The notes under the pieces are model-generated. The model saw nothing but the letters and a program-made list of their open reading frames with translations, ran no database searches and had not been told where the DNA came from. Source: Lentisphaerota bacterium (lineage in GTDB: Bacteria > Verrucomicrobiota > Lentisphaeria > Victivallales > Victivallaceae). From it: DNA of 34,330 nt. The stretch covers positions 1 through 34,330 of the forward strand of contig SUVS01000032.1 of the NCBI GenBank assembly GCA_015061885.1, written 5' to 3'. Positions within the stretch are counted from its first letter, which is position 1. Each line of letters begins with the position of its first letter. The translations under genes were made by a program, and so were the position numbers. Shown piece after piece: positions 23,902 to 31,131 of the stretch.

Positions 23902-25239
23902 TTACTTATTGAGCAGTGCCACTGCTCCGGCGATGATAGCTTCACCCACAGTCGGGTCAGCAAGGCCGCGGGAAGGACTGGTTTCGTAACCGCCGTTGCC
24001 GTAGTTGCCGGGCAGACCGACATAACCGACTTCGCCCATACCCAATGCGGCAAGCACCGTCATTTTGTACGGAGAATTTGTCCGGATGGCAATACCCAGT
24101 TCCACAAAAGGTTCAGCCGGGAGCGAAACGATCGCCAATTCTTTATTGAACGCAATAACGATCTGCTGTTCAATGCGTTTGACTGTAATGGGATTATCAC
24201 GACATTCCATCAAACGCTCGGCAAAATATTTTTTCACGAAGGGTACGCCGCGGGCAATATCTTCGCTGGTAAAATCGCGGCCGGCTTCCATAACGGCATC
24301 TTTGTTTTCTTCGTAAACTTTTTTGGCTTCGGCGTACTCGGCATCGGATACCTGATAGTAAGGAGCTTCAAATTCGCTCATGCCGGTACGGATCTCCAGC
24401 TCTTCCATTTTTCTGAAACGGTACAATGCACTCAACAGAACTCCGGCGTAACCTTTGCCGATACGCACGGCTTCGGCATAATCGGTCTGACTTTCGCCGG
24501 TGGAAACATCAAAGTGATTGATATTGCCCTGCGGAGCGATGATGGTCATAACGGGTATATCGTAACCGAGCTGATACTGGATTTCCTTTTCCATGATGCC
24601 GGGCCAGTCGGCAGAAACCCAGTCGCCGCCGATGGTATCGGTGTGGTTGGAAATATTCGCCAGCATGAAGACTGCCTTGCCATTCTGTTTGACCTGCATC
24701 ATGATGATCTGCGGATCGGTCGCACCTTCCGGATGGTCGATTTCCGGATTGAGTTTGCCGGGGTTGGTCAGAGTTTTGCCGTTTTTCATGATGTAGCGGC
24801 GGTTGAACGCCAGCGTGGTACATTCAGTAGTTGCGGCATAAAGTTCCGCCGGAGCCAGAGATTTGACCGCCTGTTTCAGAGCAGAAACAGTTTTGGCGGT
24901 AAGGCTTTCCATATACTCAACATCGTAATCGGCACCGAAAAGTTTGCTGGTGTAAGGTCCGGTGTGAGTGTGCGTACAGCAATAAAGCGTATTACCGGCA
25001 AGTTCCGGCAAAACAGCATTGACTTTTTCGGCAATGCCATCCATCACCGCACGGGTCATCAAACAGAGATCGTAAGAAACGATTGCCGCGATCTTATCGC
25101 CGGTGCGGAACGCTGCGGCTTTAACATTCAAACGGTCAAGAGCCCCCTTATTGGGACGGGCATTGAAATATCCGCACAGCGGGGCACCCAATGCCGGAGT
25201 GATGTCTTCACGCGAAAAACCGAATTCAAAATTACTCAT
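23902..25239 (-). CDS. Neutral/alkaline ceramidase-like hydrolase (N-terminal domain family)
   Basis: A 445-residue protein similar to the N-terminal catalytic domain of neutral/alkaline non-lysosomal ceramidase. It opens FEFGFSREDITPALGAPLCGY, has VSYDLCLM, the metal-ligand region CCTHTHTGP (88-95) and SNHTDTIGG (about 197-205), and ends with VGLPGNYGNGGYETSPS. It has no signal peptide and lacks the C-terminal Ig-like domain of true ceramidases. Many bacterial members of this family act on unknown amide or ester substrates, so the substrate is open. It follows the secreted 1013-residue protein after 233 bases. Confidence 0.82.
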   Translation of the reverse strand: MSNFEFGFSREDITPALGAPLCGYFNARPNKGALDRLNVKAAAFRTGDKIAAIVSYDLCLMTRAVMDGIAEKVNAVLPELAGNTLYCCTHTHTGPYTSKLFGADYDVEYMESLTAKTVSALKQAVKSLAPAELYAATTECTTLAFNRRYIMKNGKTLTNPGKLNPEIDHPEGATDPQIIMMQVKQNGKAVFMLANISNHTDTIGGDWVSADWPGIMEKEIQYQLGYDIPVMTIIAPQGNINHFDVSTGESQTDYAEAVRIGKGYAGVLLSALYRFRKMEELEIRTGMSEFEAPYYQVSDAEYAEAKKVYEENKDAVMEAGRDFTSEDIARGVPFVKKYFAERLMECRDNPITVKRIEQQIVIAFNKELAIVSLPAEPFVELGIAIRTNSPYKMTVLAALGMGEVGYVGLPGNYGNGGYETSPSRGLADPTVGEAIIAGAVALLNK

Positions 25240-25382
25240 ACTTATTTCCTTTATATAATGGTTTGGAATCAGTTATCCTCTTTTAAAATACCATACCATC
25301 GGATATTTTCAAATATTGCAGAGAAAATATTGAGAAATAACATCTCCGGAACAGTTACTGCAAAGCAAACGCCTGTCTGCAG

Positions 25383-25457
25383 CTTCCGCCTTCGTTACAC
25401 TCCGGTGTGACACATTCAGTTGAGGCTGTTGCCAAACTCTTGAGTTCTGCAACAGCC
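25383..25457. repeat. Partial copy of the GC-rich hairpin-array repeat (end module)
   Basis: CGCCTTCG is followed by a hairpin (GTTACAC/GTGTGAC, 25394-25411) and then a stem GGCTGTTGC/GCAACAGCC (25424-25457) with an inner AACTC/GAGTT pairing. The layout matches, on the opposite strand, the end at 34010-34070 (GCCCTTCG, hairpin, GCTGTTGGCAAAC ... GCAACAG). The copies are diverged. It also lies after the 1013-residue gene, without a T run. Confidence 0.5.
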
Positions 25458-25472
25458 CCTTATCATGAGTGT

Positions 25473-28400
25473 TTATTTGGCTTTGAGATAATACAAATTG
25501 AACTTGCCGGGTTCCACATTCATCTTAAACTCTTTGCCGGTGGTGAGCTTTCTGCCGGTGTTCAAATCCAACACCTCAGCTTTACTGCACGGCAGAGTTA
25601 CCACGTTTTCCGGAGCGGCTTTGTAGTAGTTGCCGACCAGCAGCAGCATTTCATTATCTGCTTTGACCATACTGTAAAACATCTTGCCGTTACTGCCTTT
25701 GACTTCGGGGTATTCACCCTTGATAAGCAACTTTTCGTAAGGAGCAAGTTTCATGACCGCCAACGCGTGATAGTAGAAATCCAGCGGGGAATCGGCAAAG
25801 TGATTGAACGCATAATTGAGCACCCCGCCGGCACCGTTCATCAATGCTTCCAGCACAATGGGCTCCACCAGATACGAATCGTATTCGCCGTAGCACCCGG
25901 TGGAGAGCCAGGGCAGAATATCTTTTGTTTTCATAAGCTGATAGTTTTTGCGGATATTCTTCTGGATAACTGCCGGATGACCGCCGATATACAAGCTCGG
26001 CTGGGAGGATTTTATCAATTCCGGATAAAGATCGGTAAAGCGGGTGATACCGTGGCGGTTATCCAGCCGGTCAAGGTCATACATGTGCAGTTTGGGCATG
26101 GGTATATTGGCTTCTCTGGCACCCTTTTCCAGAGCTTTGGATATATCGCTTATCATGCGTTTGCCGCAGGAAAGGATATATTCATCGGCACTCATACCGG
26201 ATTTTTTGATCGCTTCCACACAGCGGGAACACTCTTTGGTGGAGCGTCTGAAAGCGTAGTTGAAGCACTCAATATCCAGCAGTACATGATCGGGCTTGCT
26301 CATCACCACACAGCGGGCAATACGCTCCATTTCTTTCTGATAAAACTTACCGGTATAGCTGGGGCAAGTGAGTTTGGATGGAGTTTTGGTTATGCAATAG
26401 ACTTCATGACCGGCTTTTTTGGTGCGGATCATTTCGTGCATGGCCGAGTCGTTCATGTAAAGAACAAAACCCGCCTTGCGTATCTCTTCATAACGCTTGA
26501 TCTTATCCGAAGGATCTGCTTTGGGGTTACGGACCCAGAAGCGGGGGAACACCCCGGCACCGTTAAAGCCGAAACGCTTATAGTTTTTCAGCAAATCAGG
26601 ATAAGAATCAAAGAGAGTTTCGGTAACCATCCACGACAGGCACACCGGCATTTTTTTGAAGGTTTCAAACTTGGGCAGAGTAACCATTTTTATCGGCAAA
26701 GACTGTTTGAACCCGGTTTTGCCGTCGTATTCCACATAAATATTGGCGGGGGGCAGCTCATCGGGAGTTTTGTCGCTGGAAAGTATGTATATATAGCTTA
26801 CTTTTAAGCCATCTTTGGTCGGCAGACGGTAACGGTTGTATTTTTTGCCGTCAACGGTGATCTTTTCGGGAGTTTTATTGTAAATGGTCAACTCTTCAGG
26901 CAGTTCCACGACCACTTCAGCTTTTTTGATCTTATTGCGTTCAATACGGTAATCGCTGATGCTCAACGCCTGCGGTGCGGCTACGCCTTTGACCACCGCC
27001 AGTTCCGGCAGACGCGGCTGGGCGGTCAAACTGTCGGTGGGGACAGCAAAACCTTTGCCATCATATACGCTGTTGAAATCCGCAGATTTTTTATCAGCGG
27101 CTATAACTGCCATTTCGTCGCTGAAAAAGTGTTTATCCAAGGTCAGCTTGACGATGATATACCGGGCGTCGGCATTGACCTTGAGCTTGAAGGCTTTGCA
27201 AACGCTCTGCTGCCATTTGCTGTTTTCCGGATAGTAATAAGTTTTGACAAAGTCGCTCTGATAGGCTTCCGCCGGAGCAAGTTTGACCATTTCCACGGCA
27301 TTGAAGAATTTTTCGCCGTCTTTGGAAACCATGACTTCAAACTTTTTCGGGAAACGGAATCCGCTTTCGGAACCGCCCAATGCCCGCAAAGCTATGTAAT
27401 CCACCGGCTTTACTTCGCCGAGATCAAGCCGCATGAATACGGTGTTCACACCGCCGTAAAAGCCGACCGCACGGCGGTCGAACCAGATCGTATCGCTCAC
27501 GCGTTTGGTAATGTTGCCGTCGGTAAGGTCGGTAGCATCGCATCCATCTTTACCTTTTTTATCAACTGTCAGGTGATAATTGGGGCGGGGAATCAACTGC
27601 AAAGGTTTGTTCAAAGCCAGATTTTCTTTGCCCAGAACCATATCGAACCACGCCTGACGGTTGTCGCGGGTGGTGGGCGAGTCGGCAGTAAAAACCGCCG
27701 TCGGCAGTTTATTGGCAGTTGCCAGTTTGACCGCAAAAGGCATGGTATAATAGCTGTTGGTACCGTCAAGATCGGCGGCGGCGACCATGTAGAGTTTATC
27801 TTTCACGCTGTCGATAGTGTAAGAATCGTCAGTAACTTTTACGCTGGTGGTGTAGCACTTGGCAGCCGCATCGTAAACTGCGTCAAAACTGCGTTCTTTG
27901 CAGAGCTGGAAGTTCTGAAGATCGCGTTTTTTAACTCCGGTAACAAATACGCGTATCTTCACCGGGTTGGCACACGGAGTACTGCGGAAAATCTTGAAGT
28001 TGATGGTATCACCGACTTTCAAATCCCCGGCGGCAGGTTCTTTGACTGCCACCAGACTGTTTTCGGGAGCTTCGGAAATGGTGTAACTGTCGTATTTGAT
28101 CCACGCACCGGGATTTTTGCCGTCGCCAGTCTGATTTATACCGAAAGCAAATCTGGTATTGGCACACGGACTGTAAGTATTCACCCCCTGAAAAATCACG
28201 CCGAAAGAGCGTTTGACCGTATTACTGGAACTTTGAGTCCAGCCGAAAGCCTTGGAGTTTTCCAGAGCATCGACCTTGATCTGGATATATTTACCTTCCG
28301 GAATAGCGGGCAGATATTTCCAGATCAAGCCGTAATTACCTTGAGCTTTGGCAACCACATTCATGCGAATACTTTTGCCGGCAACTTCAATCCCGACTCT

Positions 28401-28514
28401 GGCAGTTTTCCACGAAGCAATATCGTCGGCAAAATTGACCGTTTTCGCCTGAAGTACCACCCCGCCGGCAAACATCAATGCCGCCGATCCCATCAACCAT
28501 AAACTTTTAAACAT
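25473..28514 (-). CDS. Large secreted protein with discoidin-like and TIM-barrel-like regions
   Basis: A 1013-residue exported protein of unknown function. ATG 28514 has a strong AAGGAG and starts a signal peptide (1-23, ending LQA). A jelly-roll-like region with W-poor carbohydrate-binding character follows, then about residues 330-480 resemble a discoidin/F5-8 domain (LTDGNITKR, FMRLDLGEVKPVDYIALRAL, FEVMVSKDGEKF). The C-terminal half (about 600-950) reads like a TIM barrel with FNGAGVFPRFW and VLLDIECFNYAF, consistent with a glycoside hydrolase, and ends in a small beta domain. Catalytic residues cannot be assigned. It has its own promoter and lies in a block with a GntR regulator. Confidence 0.72.
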   Translation of the reverse strand: MFKSLWLMGSAALMFAGGVVLQAKTVNFADDIASWKTARVGIEVAGKSIRMNVVAKAQGNYGLIWKYLPAIPEGKYIQIKVDALENSKAFGWTQSSSNTVKRSFGVIFQGVNTYSPCANTRFAFGINQTGDGKNPGAWIKYDSYTISEAPENSLVAVKEPAAGDLKVGDTINFKIFRSTPCANPVKIRVFVTGVKKRDLQNFQLCKERSFDAVYDAAAKCYTTSVKVTDDSYTIDSVKDKLYMVAAADLDGTNSYYTMPFAVKLATANKLPTAVFTADSPTTRDNRQAWFDMVLGKENLALNKPLQLIPRPNYHLTVDKKGKDGCDATDLTDGNITKRVSDTIWFDRRAVGFYGGVNTVFMRLDLGEVKPVDYIALRALGGSESGFRFPKKFEVMVSKDGEKFFNAVEMVKLAPAEAYQSDFVKTYYYPENSKWQQSVCKAFKLKVNADARYIIVKLTLDKHFFSDEMAVIAADKKSADFNSVYDGKGFAVPTDSLTAQPRLPELAVVKGVAAPQALSISDYRIERNKIKKAEVVVELPEELTIYNKTPEKITVDGKKYNRYRLPTKDGLKVSYIYILSSDKTPDELPPANIYVEYDGKTGFKQSLPIKMVTLPKFETFKKMPVCLSWMVTETLFDSYPDLLKNYKRFGFNGAGVFPRFWVRNPKADPSDKIKRYEEIRKAGFVLYMNDSAMHEMIRTKKAGHEVYCITKTPSKLTCPSYTGKFYQKEMERIARCVVMSKPDHVLLDIECFNYAFRRSTKECSRCVEAIKKSGMSADEYILSCGKRMISDISKALEKGAREANIPMPKLHMYDLDRLDNRHGITRFTDLYPELIKSSQPSLYIGGHPAVIQKNIRKNYQLMKTKDILPWLSTGCYGEYDSYLVEPIVLEALMNGAGGVLNYAFNHFADSPLDFYYHALAVMKLAPYEKLLIKGEYPEVKGSNGKMFYSMVKADNEMLLLVGNYYKAAPENVVTLPCSKAEVLDLNTGRKLTTGKEFKMNVEPGKFNLYYLKAK

Positions 28515-28556
28515 AAACCATCTCCTTGTTTTTGGCAAAAAATAAATTCTGTTGTT

Positions 28557-28585
28557 ATTATAGACTGATTTTTTATGCAATGCAA
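28557..28585 (-). promoter_or_regulatory. Promoter of the 1013-residue secreted protein gene
   Basis: A perfect TATAAT (28557-28562) is preceded at exactly 17 bases by TTGCAT (28580-28585) on the minus strand. The leader to the ATG is about 36 bases and contains AAGGAG. Confidence 0.65.
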
Positions 28586-28628
28586 ATTTATACCATCAAA
28601 AAATCGGTTCAAAAGTTGTATAAAAGAA

Positions 28629-29360
28629 TCAATCTTTAACCTGCACACCATCCATATAACTTATGCCTTCGCAAAGCCAGAAAGTCCCGTATATGGCTTT
28701 TTTATCAACACTTTCGGCATTGCCGGCATAAAAAACAACATTGATAATACTGCCGGCAGATGAAACATTCTTTTTGTCGATCACTTCTTCAAAAGGCGTA
28801 CCGCCGTGGCGATAAGCAGCATAATTGGGTTTAATGCCATCTATACAATAGCTGTTTTTGCGGGCACTGTCCAGAAAAACCGGTGCCTTTTCAGGTGCAA
28901 GCAAACTTGATTCATGCCGTGGCAGATAATTCCATGTGCCATCGCTTTTGGCTTGTCCGCACCCGCGGGCATTGTGAGCGTAGTGGGCGTATGTGAAGAG
29001 ACCATCATTATAACTGCCGAATCCGGTCGGTTCGGCAGGACAACGGAACACAGCGTAAGTATTTTCTCCGGCATAAGCGGGGGAACCGTCTGTATTTTCA
29101 TCGCCATAAATGGCATCCCGTATCGGATACATCCACATTGTTCTGACATTGCCATCCAGCGATGACGGCCGCAACCAGCCGCCATTATCGCTGCTGTACT
29201 GCTGATAAACCAATCCAAGCTGTTTGAGATTCCCAAGACAACTTGCACAATGAGCCCGTGCCCGTGCCGCCGAAAGTGCCGGCAGCAGCATTGCCGCCAG
29301 TATGGCGATTATTGCGATTACGACCAAAAGCTCGATCAAAGTAAAATGTTTGTTCCTCAT
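28629..29360 (-). CDS. Type II secretion/pilin-like pseudopilin (prepilin N-terminus)
   Basis: A 243-residue protein with a textbook prepilin leader and hydrophobic helix: [19 protein letters not shown], where processing would precede the Phe, followed by [16 protein letters not shown]. It continues with [21 protein letters not shown], typical of the DUF1559-like proteins that are abundant in Planctomycetes and Lentisphaerae. The usual end 'RH.G.aNvlF.DGHV' is degenerate here (AAYRHGG, later [12 protein letters not shown]). No secretion ATPase or prepilin peptidase is nearby, so it is an orphan, perhaps working with the adjacent secreted protein. Confidence 0.88.
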   Translation of the reverse strand: MRNKHFTLIELLVVIAIIAILAAMLLPALSAARARAHCASCLGNLKQLGLVYQQYSSDNGGWLRPSSLDGNVRTMWMYPIRDAIYGDENTDGSPAYAGENTYAVFRCPAEPTGFGSYNDGLFTYAHYAHNARGCGQAKSDGTWNYLPRHESSLLAPEKAPVFLDSARKNSYCIDGIKPNYAAYRHGGTPFEEVIDKKNVSSAGSIINVVFYAGNAESVDKKAIYGTFWLCEGISYMDGVQVKD

Positions 29361-29372
29361 AAAAAACTCCTT

Positions 29373-29753
29373 TCATCTGTATTGTTTTTCCATAAAATTT
29401 TTCAGTTCTTCTGCGGCTTTACCGTGTATTGCCGGATCGGTAAAACTTATTGCCTCCCAGCAGCAGTGTTTTTCAACATATTTACCGCTTATGGCAAGTT
29501 GGATCTGCACCCTGTCCGGTGCTGCCGTATAGAGGTTGTTTTCAACCGTGTATCCTTTGCGTTCAAAAATCTCTGTATGACTCCACAAAGTTATACCTTG
29601 AGTGTCGGCAACGCTTTTCCAATCCTGCCATTGCGATTCCATAAGCGACAGATTATTGCCGCCATTGCCGATGGAATCCTGCGGCATAAAGTAAGGAACA
29701 TTTTTATAATGTCCGACCGGAAAAAATATCTCTTTAACTCTGTCTCCACTCAT
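29373..29753 (-). CDS. Small protein of unknown function
   Basis: A 126-residue protein I do not recognise. No signal peptide or membrane segment is visible. It is rich in Trp, His and Tyr (SQWQDWKSVADTQGITLWSH and KHCCWEAISF) and ends in an amphipathic helix (KAAEELKNFMEKQYR). I chose ATG 29753, which has GGGAG eight bases upstream; a TTG overlapping the gntR stop would add nine residues. It lies between gntR and the pseudopilin with only 12 bases before the latter, so it is probably part of the same transcript. Confidence 0.6.
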   Translation of the reverse strand: MSGDRVKEIFFPVGHYKNVPYFMPQDSIGNGGNNLSLMESQWQDWKSVADTQGITLWSHTEIFERKGYTVENNLYTAAPDRVQIQLAISGKYVEKHCCWEAISFTDPAIHGKAAEELKNFMEKQYR

Positions 29754-29776
29754 CAGATACGCTCCCGCCGGGTGCC

Positions 29777-30856
29777 TCAATATTTCAGTTGATCGGTATT
29801 TTCAAAAATATAGTCATATTTTCTGCATATATTCTGCCGACCTGACAAAGCCAGTAATTCCACAGCCTCTTCCCCCATTTGTTCATAAGGTGCATGGCAA
29901 TAGGGGAAAGGCGTTTCCAGCAACAGTTGTTCCGGTTGCACATTTACGCCGAAAATTTGTACACTTTCCGGTAAATTGCAATATTCGTGGATATTTTTTC
30001 CGAAAAACATATTGTTGACATTCAACAGCAACGCATCAAATCTTTCTTTTGCGTAAACCGCCGCCAGGTGATCACGCAGCATATCCCGCCATTGGCAGGG
30101 GTGCAAGTCCGAATGTTTGATCAGAGGTATGATGATCGGTTTAATCGCTTTATTCTGAACAAAATCCCGATAGATTTCAGTTATCGGATGATGTTTTTCT
30201 TCCGGATAAAGATCAATTACTGCAATTTTCCGGCAGGATCTTTCATACAACAAATGTAATATTCTCTGTACTGCGGAGCGTCTTTGGGCTTCCAGAATAA
30301 ACCAATCAGCCGTATATTGCCGGAATCCACGCAAATTCTCATGATTCCAGATCAAAGCAGTGCGGATGCGTTTTTCATATAAAAGATGAAACATCCCGCA
30401 AAACCAATAGGTCAATATTACCATTGAGCCGGAATTAAAGGTTTTCAGCAAATTTGAATTGTACTTGAAGCGGTTGTTTTCCCGGCATGGTATCAATGTT
30501 TCAAACCGCAGTTGTAATCTGGCGGCTCCCCGCATCAAACCTTGCATAAGTTGCCGGTGGATAGCGGCATTGGCCCCCAGCCGGGTCAAACAATCAGCAG
30601 TGGGCAGAAGATAAGTTACGGTACGCACACCTTTGACAAACGATCCGCTCCCTTTGCGGCGTTCAATAAGATTTTCTGCTTCCAGTTTCCGGAACGCCCG
30701 CGATACGGTCATGCGGGCAACTTTGAATTTTCCGGCAATGGCATTTTCGCTGGGCATACGGGTACCCGGCAGGGAATTGACTGCCAATTTACGCAGTTCC
30801 AGATAAATCTGATCCCGCAAAAGCAAACTGGTTTTTTCCGGATGTGTTTCAGACAT
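29777..30856 (-). CDS. GntR-family transcriptional regulator with LacI-like effector domain
   Basis: A 359-residue regulator. Residues about 8-75 are a GntR winged helix (DQIYLELRKLAVNSLPGTRMPSENAIAGKFKVARMTVSRAFRKL in the family order, ending RRKGSGSFV). From about 80 on it has a periplasmic-binding-protein-like fold as in AraR/LacI-type regulators (GLMRGAARL, RKIAVIDLY, FDALLLNVN, GEEAVELL), which normally binds a sugar. It heads a block with a pseudopilin and secreted proteins, so it probably senses a glycan breakdown product and controls them. It has its own strong promoter. Confidence 0.9.
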   Translation of the reverse strand: MSETHPEKTSLLLRDQIYLELRKLAVNSLPGTRMPSENAIAGKFKVARMTVSRAFRKLEAENLIERRKGSGSFVKGVRTVTYLLPTADCLTRLGANAAIHRQLMQGLMRGAARLQLRFETLIPCRENNRFKYNSNLLKTFNSGSMVILTYWFCGMFHLLYEKRIRTALIWNHENLRGFRQYTADWFILEAQRRSAVQRILHLLYERSCRKIAVIDLYPEEKHHPITEIYRDFVQNKAIKPIIIPLIKHSDLHPCQWRDMLRDHLAAVYAKERFDALLLNVNNMFFGKNIHEYCNLPESVQIFGVNVQPEQLLLETPFPYCHAPYEQMGEEAVELLALSGRQNICRKYDYIFENTDQLKY

Positions 30857-30888
30857 AATGCCGACCTCTCGTGATATTTCCTGCCAGC

Positions 30889-30917
30889 ATTATACATGAA
30901 ATAAAATATAATTTCAA
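30889..30917 (-). promoter_or_regulatory. Strong promoter of the gntR gene
   Basis: TTGAAA (30912-30917) and a perfect TATAAT (30889-30894) are 17 bases apart on the minus strand, 33 bases before the ATG. This is the best sigma-70-like match in the window. Confidence 0.72.
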
Positions 30918-31029
30918 GGTTTTAAATTACGAAAGTTGTCTAAAATTTATCCGATTCAGCAAGTAGAATCTGTTCTTCATGTTGGTTGATAAGCAATAAT
31001 TATCGTATGCAGCTGGTGCCGCAATCCGC

Positions 31030-31112
31030 GGAGGATATTGTATTCTCTCTCCACGACCTCCCTTGCTCATTGACCAGCAACATTAAGTGTGAGTTACCTG
31101 ACGATTTTACGG
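31030..31112. repeat. Diverged end of the GC-rich hairpin-array repeat (plus orientation)
   Basis: The text CCCTTGCTC, then CCAGCAACATTAAGTGTGAG, TTACCTGACGATTTTA is closely similar to the minus strand of 34240-34290 (CCCTTGCTC ... GGCAGCAATATCCAGTGCGAG, TTACCTGGCGATTTTTA). A hairpin TTTACG/CGTAAA follows. The two copies are inverted and flank the DUF4838 gene. The rest of 30918-31131 shows no gene. Confidence 0.6.
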
Positions 31113-31131
31113 CAAGTCGTAAAGCCACAAC

